This document shows positions 31,023 to 39,807 of a stretch of 56,891 bases of DNA, one piece after another. Each line of letters starts with the position of its first letter. Positions within the stretch are counted from its first letter, which is position 1. The DNA is taken from the NCBI GenBank assembly GCA_002787695.1, contig PCXL01000026.1, forward strand, positions 1 through 56,891. Direction: 5' to 3'. This stretch comes from Candidatus Zambryskibacteria bacterium CG10_big_fil_rev_8_21_14_0_10_42_12. Lineage in GTDB: Bacteria > Patescibacteriota > Minisyncoccia > Phycocordibacterales > 1-14-0-10-42-12. The translations under genes and the position numbers were made by a program. The notes beneath the pieces were generated by a model. It was not told the origin of the DNA. It saw nothing but the letters and a program-made list of their open reading frames with translations, and made no database searches.

Positions 31023-31157
31023 ATGTCACAAACATATAATCCTAAAAAGCGAAAAAGAGCTAAAAAACATGGCTTTTTATCGCGCACAAAAACACCTGGT
31101 GGTAAGGCTGTACTCAGTCGGCGCCGAGCTAAAGGCAGAAAGAAACTTGCTGTCTAA
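31023..31157 (+). CDS. rpmH: 50S ribosomal protein L34
   Basis: This 44-residue basic protein ([20 protein letters not shown], then [21 protein letters not shown]) matches L34 throughout. It is found next to dnaA and followed after 2 nt by rnpA, the standard arrangement. Confidence 0.97.
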   Translation: MSQTYNPKKRKRAKKHGFLSRTKTPGGKAVLSRRRAKGRKKLAV

Positions 31158-31159
31158 GT

Positions 31160-31492
31160 ATGCTTCCTAAAACTAAAAGACTTTCACGTAAAGAGTTTGG
31201 GTCGGTTTATAACCTAGGAAAAAGGCTTAATACAAGCCTTTTTTCGGTTATTTTTCACCCAGCAGCGGAGGCGGCTAAATTTGGTATTGTTGTTTCCAAA
31301 AAGGTGACAAAAAAAGCTGTTGCAAGGCATAAGGTTCGTCGTTGGGTATATGAAGCCATTCGAAGTTACTTGAAACAACATGAATCATTTAAGCATGATG
31401 TAATTTTTATTACACACCCTTCCATTATGAAAGAAACGTATAGAACTGTTGAAACTCAAGTGCACCACGTCTTACAAAATCTTTCTCATTGA
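31160..31492 (+). CDS. rnpA: ribonuclease P protein component
   Basis: This 110-residue basic protein assists RNase P RNA in tRNA 5' maturation. It has LPKTKRLSRKEFGSVYNLGKR at the start, FGIVVSKKVTKKAVARHKVRRWVYEAIR (the RNR-like signature helix) and HDVIFITHPSI. It starts 2 nt after rpmH. The RNA subunit gene was not seen in the window. Confidence 0.94.
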   Translation: MLPKTKRLSRKEFGSVYNLGKRLNTSLFSVIFHPAAEAAKFGIVVSKKVTKKAVARHKVRRWVYEAIRSYLKQHESFKHDVIFITHPSIMKETYRTVETQVHHVLQNLSH

Positions 31493-31525
31493 AGGTGTGT
31501 TTGATTTCGTATACAATGGGTCGAC

Positions 31526-32254
31526 ATGGGGCTCCTTAAAGCCATTTTTTATACTCCTTTATATAACGGTTTAGTCGGCCTTATAGATCTTTTACCGTGG
31601 CTTGATATTGGTTTTATCATTATCCTCTTTACCTTAATTATTAAAGCGATCCTTTTTCCACTCTCATACAAAGCAGCAAAAACACAAATGCTTACAAAGC
31701 TGCATGAGGATGAGCTTAATAAGATACGAGCGGATAAAAATACTCCTCTTGAAGAACAAGCAAAGAAAATTCTAGATTTTTATCGAAAGTACGATATTAA
31801 TCCTTTTGTAGGAATTATTGTTGTTTTAATTCAGATTCCAATTATTTTTGCGCTTTACTATATGATTGCGCGATCTGGTCTTCCTGCTATCGACACATCC
31901 CTCTTATACTCATTTATAGGCGTTCCTGAAGCAGTTAAAGTATCTTTCCTTGGCATTGCTGATGTAACAGGTAAAAGTATCATCCTGGCGCTTTTGGCAG
32001 CGATCACAACATATATTCAAGCAAGAATGATGCAACCTACTGTTGACCTGAATTTCACTGGATCATTTAAAGATGATCTTCCAAAAACAATGGCGCTACA
32101 AATGAGGTATGTGTTCCCTGTTATTGTATTCTTTATCTCGTATAGTATTTCAGGTGTTATCGCCCTCTATTGGGCAACAAGTAATATTGTTGCAATCTCT
32201 CAAGATTGGTATATAAAGAGGAAGTTGAAACATGGACAAGAAGGAAATAATTAA
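31526..32254 (+). CDS. yidC: membrane protein insertase YidC (short form)
   Basis: This 242-residue Oxa1/YidC insertase lacks the large periplasmic domain of Gram-negative versions. It has five hydrophobic segments, including LPWLDIGFIIILFTLIIKAILFPLSYKAAKTQ, FVGIIVVLIQIPIIFALYYMI and the C-terminal VFPVIVFFISYSISGVIALYWATSNIVAISQ. Its 3' end overlaps khpB by 23 nt, indicating coupled translation, as in many bacteria. Confidence 0.94.
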   Translation: MGLLKAIFYTPLYNGLVGLIDLLPWLDIGFIIILFTLIIKAILFPLSYKAAKTQMLTKLHEDELNKIRADKNTPLEEQAKKILDFYRKYDINPFVGIIVVLIQIPIIFALYYMIARSGLPAIDTSLLYSFIGVPEAVKVSFLGIADVTGKSIILALLAAITTYIQARMMQPTVDLNFTGSFKDDLPKTMALQMRYVFPVIVFFISYSISGVIALYWATSNIVAISQDWYIKRKLKHGQEGNN

Positions 32255-32708
32255 AAAAACAATTGAAAACACACTCACACACCTCTCTATTCCCTATACT
32301 TCTATCTTTTTTGATGAATCACCCCTATTGTGGGTAACGGTTGAAACAAATGACTCAGCAATACTTATTGGTCGGGGCGGCGATACCATTCGCGCCCTTA
32401 ATCAACTTGTTCAAAAGATTGTTTCCAAAGTATGTGGTGAAGAGATATCGCTCACTATTGATGTGAATGGCTATAAAAAGAAAGAAAAAGACCGAATTAT
32501 TCAAAAAGCGAAACTCTTAGGTGATAGAGCAAAAAACTTTAGAGTAAATATAAATCTCGAACCGATGTCAGCGTATGAGCGACTAATTATACATGAGTAT
32601 TTTAGCGAGGATCCTTTGATTCAGACTGAATCGGCTGGTGAAGGTAGAGATCGACACGTGGTCCTTAAATATACTGAGTCAGTGTCCTCTGACATCTCCT
32701 CTCTATAA
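32232..32708 (+). CDS. khpB: KhpB/Jag-type RNA-binding protein
   Basis: This 158-residue protein has a KH-like domain (ILIGRGGDTIRALNQLVQKIVSK, GxxG loop GRGG) and a C-terminal R3H domain (YERLIIHEYFSEDPLIQTESAGEGRDRHVVLKY). The N-terminal Jag domain of longer homologues is missing. It binds RNA and in other bacteria affects cell division and membrane protein biogenesis. The start overlaps yidC; the stop overlaps the convergent gene at 32703 by 6 nt. Confidence 0.92.
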   Translation: MDKKEIIKKTIENTLTHLSIPYTSIFFDESPLLWVTVETNDSAILIGRGGDTIRALNQLVQKIVSKVCGEEISLTIDVNGYKKKEKDRIIQKAKLLGDRAKNFRVNINLEPMSAYERLIIHEYFSEDPLIQTESAGEGRDRHVVLKYTESVSSDISSL

Positions 32709-33902
32709 CAAATTGAGTCTTACAATCCAAACAGATCCATTACTTTTGTTGGTAAAGAAGAATTGTTCTTCGTTTTCTGAAAGTTGAGGTTTGATGATGT
32801 CTATATTTTGTAACCCTGTTATAAAGGTGGTGGTGCCATCGGTGTCCGTTTTCCAGATCTGGTCTGCAAGTGTCGCGGTACCCATATACCAAACATCTGG
32901 CATATGTGTTGGAAATCTTATAGGAACCCCACAGTACAACTCTTCATTAGAGGTGAATACACATTTGTCGGCAATGGTTTGCATATCTACAATGGATGAC
33001 TCGTCAAAATTTTGGTCAAATATATAGTTTATTGGATCGTTCCCTGCTGTGGTTGCAAATAATGTGCTTTGATCATTAGATAAGATCGCATTTAAACCAG
33101 ATCTTCCTTGCAACACATTCAATAATTCACCGCGTGGTCGTGTTAGTCTATAGACATACCCTGGTGCACTATATGATGCTTTTGTTTGTACATATATTCC
33201 GTTTTTGTTTCCGCCTAGAATTTTCCATTCACGTATTGTGCTCGTAAGTAATGTTTCTGTTGTGTTGGCACTTGTGTTATATATTTTAATTCCACTACCA
33301 GAATCAGAAGGGATTATATAGGCAATCTCAGTATTTGATATAGGTTTAATCGAAGCAATATTTTCTTCAAGATATGTTCCAGCCGTATCCTCTCCTGTCG
33401 TACTAAGGTTGGAGATTATGAGCGTTTCAATAACATCACTAGATTCTTTTAAATATCGCATAACAACACCCTTACCCTCGTTAAACCAAGTGGCTTCAAT
33501 AATGCCCGGCAATGTTGTATTAGAAATCCTTTTCTGTTCTTTAGTGATGGTATTAATGTCAATAATGTGTCCGGTAGCTCGGTCTACTACACGAACAGTT
33601 GTTGATGACCCATCTCCTAACAGGGTATATCCTCCTACAGGAGAGCTGTAAATCATTTCAATAGCTGGCAATACACGATCACTATCCTCTGTAACTTCGT
33701 TTCCACCTTCAAAAAATGATCCCTCGGTATTCGTGTCTTCAAAAGAATCAGTACTATCTCCACCGAACGGATTAAAGTCTCGTACTTTGCTTATAAAACC
33801 ATTTTGAATAGGTGTACGCCCTGGATTTATAAGCCAAAATATAAAGAGCGCAAATCCTCCAATAAGTGCCAATATGAGAATGAATTTAAGTGTTTTTTTC
33901 AT
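32703..33902 (-). CDS. membrane-anchored beta-propeller-like protein
   Basis: This 399-residue protein has an N-terminal anchor helix (LKFILILALIGGFALFIFWLI), an acidic Ser/Thr-rich linker, and then a domain of repeated short strands with SSPVGGYTLLGDGSSTTVRVVDRATGHI and DISNL-type turns. A six- or seven-bladed propeller is likely outside the membrane; no enzyme motif is visible. It is the last gene of the minus-strand secretion cluster, 3 nt after the TrbC-like gene. Confidence 0.7.
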   Translation of the reverse strand: MKKTLKFILILALIGGFALFIFWLINPGRTPIQNGFISKVRDFNPFGGDSTDSFEDTNTEGSFFEGGNEVTEDSDRVLPAIEMIYSSPVGGYTLLGDGSSTTVRVVDRATGHIIDINTITKEQKRISNTTLPGIIEATWFNEGKGVVMRYLKESSDVIETLIISNLSTTGEDTAGTYLEENIASIKPISNTEIAYIIPSDSGSGIKIYNTSANTTETLLTSTIREWKILGGNKNGIYVQTKASYSAPGYVYRLTRPRGELLNVLQGRSGLNAILSNDQSTLFATTAGNDPINYIFDQNFDESSIVDMQTIADKCVFTSNEELYCGVPIRFPTHMPDVWYMGTATLADQIWKTDTDGTTTFITGLQNIDIIKPQLSENEEQFFFTNKSNGSVWIVRLNLL

Positions 33903-33905
33903 AAA

Positions 33906-34793
33906 CTAGTTTGTTTGAGGGGCCTGTGCATTGTAGACAGAAAAATGTGGCACAACTCCAGGCACAACAAGTATTGTTCCTGTTGCTCCCTCATTTCTTA
34001 AGCGAGTTCTATCTGCTTCTGTAGGCACTTCGTACTCCGCAATCATTTTATGTTCTGCGGCAGTACTAATAAAGTTATCAATATTTGTTGCTGTTGCAGG
34101 GGTTCCGGGCGTAAAATTTGCATCAATACATGTTCCATTATAATGACACTGATCTTTATGTTTAGTCGTTGTAGGAGGAAAAGCTTCAGTGATTTGCCAA
34201 TTTGTACCACTCATATCTTGATTAAAAGCTTGTAGTTTCGCAATCATTTCTGCATCCAATTCATCACCCTGTCCTTGTTTAAGTGGAAGCCTTGTTCCTG
34301 CAAGTGATGAGCATGTTGTACAAAATTGGTTATTTGGACCTGCCGCACCATTGTCTGGTGATCCAGAACCTGGTATTACCAAAGGTTGAACGGTGGTTAC
34401 TGGCCTTTGAATCTGGAAATTAAATTGAAGCAAATTCGGATTGATTGTATTTAGTATAAGCCAGGTGGAGATTGCTAAGAGTAAACCGAGTATCGCATTT
34501 TTGATGTGCTCCCTTCCCTCTTGTTTCTTTTGAAATGCATCTGTTGTCATGTACACAAAACCGGCATAAATAATCATGATAACTGCCAGAATTCCCGCAA
34601 CGCCCAACACAAATCTATACATGCCATTTATATATCCTGCAAAATCAGTTCGTGTCACCTCAGTGCCTCCTTGACCGAGCGGTAAAGGGGCGAGGAGCGT
34701 ATACTCTCGTGATTCTTGGGCAAAAGAAATCATTGGTACACACGAAAGAGCGAGAGAAAGTGTAAATAGTAGTGAGATGAATCCTTTTTTCAT
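33906..34793 (-). CDS. TrbC/VirB2-like pilin protein with extra C-terminal domain
   Basis: This 295-residue protein has a signal peptide (ISLLFTLSLALSCVPMISFAQ) followed by two close transmembrane helices (FVLGVAGILAVIMIIYAGFVYMTT and IKNAILGLLLAISTWLIL), the TrbC/VirB2 pilin arrangement. A domain of about 150 residues follows with CTTC, CHYNGTC and a hydrolase-like ending VPHFSVYN. Standard VirB2 pilins stop after the second helix, so the added domain is unusual. It lies between the 345-residue secreted protein and the propeller-like gene. Confidence 0.75.
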   Translation of the reverse strand: MKKGFISLLFTLSLALSCVPMISFAQESREYTLLAPLPLGQGGTEVTRTDFAGYINGMYRFVLGVAGILAVIMIIYAGFVYMTTDAFQKKQEGREHIKNAILGLLLAISTWLILNTINPNLLQFNFQIQRPVTTVQPLVIPGSGSPDNGAAGPNNQFCTTCSSLAGTRLPLKQGQGDELDAEMIAKLQAFNQDMSGTNWQITEAFPPTTTKHKDQCHYNGTCIDANFTPGTPATATNIDNFISTAAEHKMIAEYEVPTEADRTRLRNEGATGTILVVPGVVPHFSVYNAQAPQTN

Positions 34794-34794
34794 G

Positions 34795-35832
34795 TTAGAA
34801 GACTGAATTATTAGTGATTGGTTTTATGAGTATTGAAAAACTTTCTTGTAGAGATTGTAATAATTTATTTTCATTCTCAACAGATAGTGAAATATTTACG
34901 CGCCCTTCCTCAACACCGGACGGTCTTCTCAGTACCAGTTTTTCTTCCAAAGGTCCTTCTTTCACAGTGTGACCGTTCATTCTCCACATTGCATCTGTTA
35001 ATCCATTACCACGGTCGCTTATATCTGAAAAATATGGCACTGCACGGAGCCACAACTCTTCTTTTTGTAGATCAAATGAATTCGTAATACCCTTCTCTAA
35101 ACGAAAACCAAGGAGAGGGTCTTCCTCATATAAAACAAGCTCAGGTTTACCTGGATTGATTGAAACAGATTTTTCGACCGTTATTTGTCCATCACGAGTT
35201 GTTACTACTACAGTAAGTGTAAATGGGCGAGACAAAAAATCTTGCTCGATAACAATGAAATTTCTCCCGTATCCAGAAGAACCTTGTAATACGCTTTTAT
35301 TTTTTGACCAGGTGTACACCAGGTCTGATGCGGGTACTTTTCCGTTTTGTGTATAAATCTGTGGAATTGCAGTAAATACCAAGGTGGATTGTAGGACTGC
35401 TCTCGCCTTCCCTTCATAAAATGGTGGTGTATAGCCACGAGACTCCCAAATAATATCGAGTTCGGCTGGTGCGATAGTTATTTGTCTGCGAACAACATCT
35501 GTACTGTTTGGTATTTGTAAGATGGCCTCCAAGCGTATTATTTGCCCCCCTGCTCCAGTTTGGAATGAGAATATTTTTTCTCCTACTCCCTGAGATACCA
35601 CTTTTCCATTGATCGCCCAACCAATAAAAGCAGCATTCAAATCAAAACTGTTTGTGGTAAGTGTCGCAGTGACTGGTGTATTGGGTCCAGGATTGGTAGG
35701 TGTGAGGGAAATTTCAACACTTGGCTCAAAAATATTTGACAAGTTTTGTGCTGATAAAAAATTAAACGGCACAACTATAAGTGCAATAAAAGAAAGTAAG
35801 TACAAAACTGATCTGGTGGTATTGAATAGCAT
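34795..35832 (-). CDS. secreted beta-sandwich protein of the secretion cluster
   Basis: This 345-residue protein has a signal peptide (VLYLLSFIALIVVPFNFLSAQ) and repeated Ig/PKD-like segments: EISLTPTNPGPNTPVTATL, FIGWAINGKVVSQGVGEKIFSF, then a second set with VYTWSKNKSVLQG and LTVVVTTRDGQITVEKSVSI. No enzyme motif is seen. It is separated from the flanking genes by 1-2 nt, so it is part of the same transcript, and it probably forms an extracytoplasmic part of the apparatus or its surface. Confidence 0.7.
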   Translation of the reverse strand: MLFNTTRSVLYLLSFIALIVVPFNFLSAQNLSNIFEPSVEISLTPTNPGPNTPVTATLTTNSFDLNAAFIGWAINGKVVSQGVGEKIFSFQTGAGGQIIRLEAILQIPNSTDVVRRQITIAPAELDIIWESRGYTPPFYEGKARAVLQSTLVFTAIPQIYTQNGKVPASDLVYTWSKNKSVLQGSSGYGRNFIVIEQDFLSRPFTLTVVVTTRDGQITVEKSVSINPGKPELVLYEEDPLLGFRLEKGITNSFDLQKEELWLRAVPYFSDISDRGNGLTDAMWRMNGHTVKEGPLEEKLVLRRPSGVEEGRVNISLSVENENKLLQSLQESFSILIKPITNNSVF

Positions 35833-35834
35833 GA

Positions 35835-36425
35835 TTATGTTGATTCTATTGTACCAGTTACTGCTTTCTTCGGGGATGTGGGTATTTTGATACCAGTTTT
35901 ATCTTCGAGGCGCGTAATGATGATCATGAGCGTAACTCCAATGGTCCACATCCACGCAAGAACAGGTATTAGATCGATTCCAGGAATGAGCTCTAAAACT
36001 GTTGTGATTATGTATATAAAAAAACGCTTCATGTTCTGTGGACCAACAGAAACATGTTTGATGTTGAACCACGTAAAGAAAGTCAGTGTGCCAAATATGC
36101 TTATAAAAACACTGATAATAATTCCAACAACTGCCCAACTGGTTGCCATTTCTAGAATATCTAAAAGAAAAGCGGTTCCGATCATGAGCATGGCGGTCCC
36201 ATTGGTGATTCGGCTATTTTCAGAGCTAAAAATTTTAGTCGCTCTATAAGCAGTCCTTGCGACATTTAATTTCCCTTTTACTCCTTTGGTGCCACCTTGT
36301 TTTGCTTGAGAGAGCATTGCGCGCAGCCCCCTGTCATCTAATAGATTATCTGCCTTATCAACGCGTGGACGCTGATTAAGCAATGCTTCTCGTGAGCGAG
36401 GATATCTTTCTGTAGGGACCACCAT
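35835..36425 (-). CDS. membrane protein of the secretion cluster
   Basis: This 196-residue protein has a basic cytoplasmic N-terminus of about 75 residues, then four hydrophobic segments (AMLMIGTAFLLDILEM, AVVGIIISVFISIFGTLTFFTWF, FFIYIITTVLELIPGIDLIPVLAWMWTIGVTLMIII) and a short C-terminal tail with PTSPKKA. No family is recognised. It is transcribed with the VirB4-like ATPase upstream. Confidence 0.7.
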   Translation of the reverse strand: MVVPTERYPRSREALLNQRPRVDKADNLLDDRGLRAMLSQAKQGGTKGVKGKLNVARTAYRATKIFSSENSRITNGTAMLMIGTAFLLDILEMATSWAVVGIIISVFISIFGTLTFFTWFNIKHVSVGPQNMKRFFIYIITTVLELIPGIDLIPVLAWMWTIGVTLMIIITRLEDKTGIKIPTSPKKAVTGTIEST

Positions 36426-36451
36426 GTTGTACTAATTGTACAACAGATCGC

Positions 36452-38269
36452 TTATTGGACTGAATTCTCAAGTTCTTCTCGTGCGCGCTCTATGGCGAGT
36501 AGCTGTGATGGGTCAGACGTAATAATCTGATCTTCCGTATAAGAAGCGATTATTTTGATAGCAGCATGCTTAAGTCCGGCAAAGAAAATACCTTCCCCCA
36601 CACTTGATTCGATAAGTAAATATTTTTCCTCATCAGTGAGGTGAAATGTTTGTTGTAATTGGTCAATTGATGATGGGGACTGCTTCAAAAGTATTTGAAT
36701 TGATGAGTTGGTGATAATAGGAAGTCCGTACGGTGATTTGAGGAAATCATCCACATCCTGTGTGATAGTTGCCATGCCGAGATAGTATTTACGTCCTCGT
36801 TTTGCGAGTCCAAGAAGGAACGATGCGGTGTCTTCTGACTTCATCATCCACCAGGCCTCATCAATGACAAGTAAACGCTTTTTCTTTTGTTTTCTAACGG
36901 CATTCCATATGTAGTGGGTCACGATATACATGGCGACTGGCTTGAGTTCGTCTTCCATGTCGCGAAGCGAGAACACAACAAATTTTTTGTTTATATCAAC
37001 ATTTGAGGGTTTATTGATAAAACCTGCCCATGTGCCGCGCGTATATTTTGAAAGACGTTGTGCAAGTGATTCCCCTCCTTCCATGCCAGAGAGTACTAAC
37101 TCAAAATCAGACATCAGTGGTGGTTCAACGTTTGTAAGGTCAGCATCGGGTGTAATATCCTTAAGTGCGTATGTTTCAGTAATCGCGCGGTCAATAATTG
37201 CATCTTCCTCTGCAGTGAGTCCGCCGAGCATGACACGAAAAAGGCCTACGAGTTGAATGATGTTTGAACGAAGAATAGCTGATGTAGATTCATCTTCACC
37301 TGCCGGAGGCAAGTCAAACGGATTTATATGGTGTTCCGACGTAAGCGAGATATTAAAATATCGTCCTCCAATAGCCTCTGCCATATATTCGTATTCTTTT
37401 TCAGGATCAAGCACAATAACTTCGGTATCAAACATGAGGGTGCGCAAAATTTCTAGTTTTGTTGCATATGATTTGCCGGCTCCTGATTTGGCAAGGGTTA
37501 CTGAGTTGTAGTTTTCCATTGAAAACCGATCAAACAGGATCAGAGATGAGTTGTGTCGGTTGATACCGTACAAAATTCCCTGTTCGCTCGTAAGGTCAAA
37601 AGAAACAAAAGGAAAGATACTTGAAAGTGGCGAAGAATTGAGTTTCGAATGCACCTCCAAAATATCTGTACCTGTAGGCATGATAGTTCTGTACGCTTGT
37701 TCTTGCTGGAAAAGGGCTGGTTTTACGTAGACAAGCTGTGATTCGAGAATTGATTTTATTTCTGACTCGGTCTTATCAAGCTCTTCTCCGGTATCTGCAT
37801 AGATCGAAATATATAACCCTACATCAAACAGTTTTTCCTGTGCTTGTTGCAGGTTGTCACGCAATTGTTCTAGGTCTTGATATGCGGTATCAAGCATAGG
37901 ATCGCGTACGAGCCCCTTCTCTTCCCTGGCTGAAATCTGGCTTTGTACCTCAGCAACTTTTTTCTGAAATTGTTTGAGGACCTTCGCTGTTTCTACCGGA
38001 TGTATCATGATCGAAACATCAAACACCTTGTCCAAGTTTATGATAGGTGCAAACCAACTTTCTCCTAGAAAACGAGGATATGAAATCACAAAGAAACTGC
38101 GCATTATCTTGTCTCCAAGATAAATCTCTTTTGGCGTGACTTTAAGTGCGCTTGGTGCAATGATATCCTTTAGTTCTAGCGTATTTGCAGCCGCAATTTG
38201 TCCCGGCAACAGACTGGTATCTATTGCATCGCTCTCTTTTTTCTTTTTTCCAAAATCAAATAGTCCCAT
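36452..38269 (-). CDS. VirB4/TraC-family secretion ATPase
   Basis: This 605-residue cytoplasmic ATPase of type IV secretion systems has an N-terminal domain (about 1-200) with the pattern FVISYPRFLGESWFAPIINLDKVFDVSIMIHPVE. It is followed by the motor domain with Walker A LAKSGAGKSYATKLEILRT (about residue 260), Walker B RLLVIDEAWWMM (about residue 473) and a distal GLAKRGRKYYLGMATITQDVDDFL helix. It drives substrate transfer or pilus assembly. It is co-transcribed with the VirB4 N-terminal-like and PrgI-like genes upstream. Confidence 0.92.
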   Translation of the reverse strand: MGLFDFGKKKKESDAIDTSLLPGQIAAANTLELKDIIAPSALKVTPKEIYLGDKIMRSFFVISYPRFLGESWFAPIINLDKVFDVSIMIHPVETAKVLKQFQKKVAEVQSQISAREEKGLVRDPMLDTAYQDLEQLRDNLQQAQEKLFDVGLYISIYADTGEELDKTESEIKSILESQLVYVKPALFQQEQAYRTIMPTGTDILEVHSKLNSSPLSSIFPFVSFDLTSEQGILYGINRHNSSLILFDRFSMENYNSVTLAKSGAGKSYATKLEILRTLMFDTEVIVLDPEKEYEYMAEAIGGRYFNISLTSEHHINPFDLPPAGEDESTSAILRSNIIQLVGLFRVMLGGLTAEEDAIIDRAITETYALKDITPDADLTNVEPPLMSDFELVLSGMEGGESLAQRLSKYTRGTWAGFINKPSNVDINKKFVVFSLRDMEDELKPVAMYIVTHYIWNAVRKQKKKRLLVIDEAWWMMKSEDTASFLLGLAKRGRKYYLGMATITQDVDDFLKSPYGLPIITNSSIQILLKQSPSSIDQLQQTFHLTDEEKYLLIESSVGEGIFFAGLKHAAIKIIASYTEDQIITSDPSQLLAIERAREELENSVQ

Positions 38270-38275
38270 GGTGAT

Positions 38276-38911
38276 TTATGTAAGTGGAATTGGTTTTTCT
38301 GTCTCTCCCGGATTGAATATCTTGTAATACAACTCAATAACCTCATCTGTTCCTAGGCGCGCCACGCGAACGCCTGATCGCACGAGTCCCTGTTCAACAA
38401 CTGATACCCGTTGTTCAAGTTGTGCTCGATGTTCTTCAAACGCATTGGCCGCCTCTGCCTCAGGCGTCTGTTTCGCTTTTCTGTTAAGAAGGCCAAATAT
38501 CCCATCCCCACTTCCTATGAGCGCAGGGGTGTACGGCACGACGATAAAGAAACTTTTCGTCATAATATTGGTTGCTTCGGTAAAGCTCTTTACGAAATCA
38601 ATATATTCCCTGATCTGTATTTTCAAAAGATCATTTATCTGTTGCTTATATTGAGCTTCAAGGAGCGTGAGGTATGGTTGGATATCGAGACGGCGAGATT
38701 GTACGTATATTTGTACAGAAAAGTCGAGTGAATTCAGAAAATCTTGAAATTGCATGATGATTGCCTGTCGCTCATCCTCAGATTTGAGTGCAAAGTTGAG
38801 TGATGATGCAATAATGATGGCTCGCAATGATCCATCTTTGAGTTTTACGACACCGTTCACAACATCTTCGATCGGAACAAATTGTTGTGTTGCATTTGCG
38901 TTAATCGCCAT
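38276..38911 (-). CDS. TraC/VirB4 N-terminal-like protein
   Basis: This 211-residue soluble protein opens with QQFVPIEDVVNGVVKLKDGSLRAIIIASSLNFALKSEDERQAIIMQFQDFLNSLDFSVQIYVQSRRLDI, which matches the N-terminal domain pattern of conjugative VirB4/TraC proteins but has no ATPase domain. It lies directly between the PrgI-like and full VirB4-like genes. It probably forms part of the cytoplasmic base of the apparatus, and may derive from partial duplication or fission of a VirB4 gene (inference). Confidence 0.8.
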   Translation of the reverse strand: MAINANATQQFVPIEDVVNGVVKLKDGSLRAIIIASSLNFALKSEDERQAIIMQFQDFLNSLDFSVQIYVQSRRLDIQPYLTLLEAQYKQQINDLLKIQIREYIDFVKSFTEATNIMTKSFFIVVPYTPALIGSGDGIFGLLNRKAKQTPEAEAANAFEEHRAQLEQRVSVVEQGLVRSGVRVARLGTDEVIELYYKIFNPGETEKPIPLT

Positions 38912-38916
38912 GACCC

Positions 38917-39375
38917 TTATTGTAACCGGTTACCAGAAAAATTGTCAGTGGGTAATGTATGTTCTGGCGCAGTAACTGGATTTTCATTTTCCTTAACTCC
39001 AAGTTTCCACATCATATCTTTAAGTTTGCTTTGTGAAAGGTGAGGGAGACTAGTTGGTGAGACAGAAGGTGTTGTTGCAGTCTTCTGTGGTTTTTTCTCA
39101 GATTTTTTCCAAATATACAGTTTGCTGTTTAATACAAAACGTACCATTGCCTCAAGTAAGTTTACGAATCCTTTATTGTTTACTTTATAAAATGCGAGTG
39201 CTCCGGCGAGTGTAGCTACAGGAATAATGAGAATGATTGCGAGAAAGAGCGGTAAAAATCTATACAAGGCAAAACAAAGTCCTGCCCCACCGGCTAAATA
39301 AACAAACTGTTTGATCGTCAGTGGACCGATTATTTTATCTTCAATATCTATGAATTGTGGAGTCTGAAAACGCAT
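38917..39375 (-). CDS. PrgI-family (VirB3-like) membrane protein
   Basis: This 152-residue protein begins RFQTPQFIDIEDKIIGPLTIKQFVYLAGGAGLCFALYRFLPLFLAIILIIPVATLAGALAFYKVNNKGF, the PrgI-family signature with two transmembrane helices, followed by a VRFVLNSKLYIWKK segment. The Ser/Pro-rich cytoplasmic tail is longer than usual. It plays the VirB3 role of linking the VirB4 ATPase to the membrane. Confidence 0.9.
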   Translation of the reverse strand: MRFQTPQFIDIEDKIIGPLTIKQFVYLAGGAGLCFALYRFLPLFLAIILIIPVATLAGALAFYKVNNKGFVNLLEAMVRFVLNSKLYIWKKSEKKPQKTATTPSVSPTSLPHLSQSKLKDMMWKLGVKENENPVTAPEHTLPTDNFSGNRLQ

Positions 39376-39411
39376 AATACAAGCTTTATGCTTTTAGCTT
39401 TTCGCTTCAAG
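39374..39411. repeat. degenerate repeat at the 3' flank of the IVP gene at 39394
   Basis: Reiterated CAAGCTT, TTTAGCTTTTCGCTT and CAAGCTTCTT words. The repeat encodes the last residues (KKLEAKS and stop) of the four-helix gene on the minus strand. Confidence 0.7.
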
Positions 39412-39759
39412 CTTCTTAATCATACCATTTAACATTTTACTTACTGTAGATATGTGGTTTGTAAAATTTTTGTAATCAATATCTTTAATATAGTTTAATT
39501 CATGTGCAATATTGAGCTGGGTTTCAAGTTCGGCAAGTGAACCATTGGCAATTCGTAAGAACTGAATAAAATCTTTTCTTGTACCTCTATGACGCCCTTC
39601 AGCTATATTTGAAGGCACCGAAACAGCAGATCGTCTTAGTTGTGATATGAGCCCATACAATTCAGACTTCGGAAAGTCTTGGGTCTGTTTATAAACAGAT
39701 ATAGATAAGTCCTTTGCTTCTTGCCAAACTCGTAGTTCTTTGTAAGAAGTTATTTTCAT
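39394..39759 (-). CDS. four-helix bundle protein (23S rRNA IVP/S23 family)
   Basis: This 121-residue protein is the second IVP-family gene of the window, with the standard signature KELRVWQEAKDLSISVYKQTQDFPKSELYGLISQLRRSAVSVPSNIAEG, then RKDFIQFLRIANGSLAELETQLNIA. It is inserted inside the secretion cluster between the PrgI-like and the proline-rich gene and has no evident link to secretion. Both flanks are degenerate AAGCTT/AAGCG word repeats in inverted orientation, one of which supplies the C-terminal codons. This points to a cassette-like insertion. Confidence 0.93.
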   Translation of the reverse strand: MKITSYKELRVWQEAKDLSISVYKQTQDFPKSELYGLISQLRRSAVSVPSNIAEGRHRGTRKDFIQFLRIANGSLAELETQLNIAHELNYIKDIDYKNFTNHISTVSKMLNGMIKKLEAKS

Positions 39760-39763
39760 TCCT

Positions 39764-39797
39764 AAAGCGTACAGCGGTAAGCTTGAAGCGTAAAGCC
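39764..39797. repeat. degenerate repeat at the 5' flank of the IVP gene at 39394
   Basis: Words AAAGCGTACAGCGGTAAGCTTG and AAGCGTAAAGCC-like units are inverse to those of the other flank (39374-39411) and occupy the gap up to the neighbouring gene. Confidence 0.7.
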
Positions 39798-39807
39798 AGA
39801 GAGCCTA

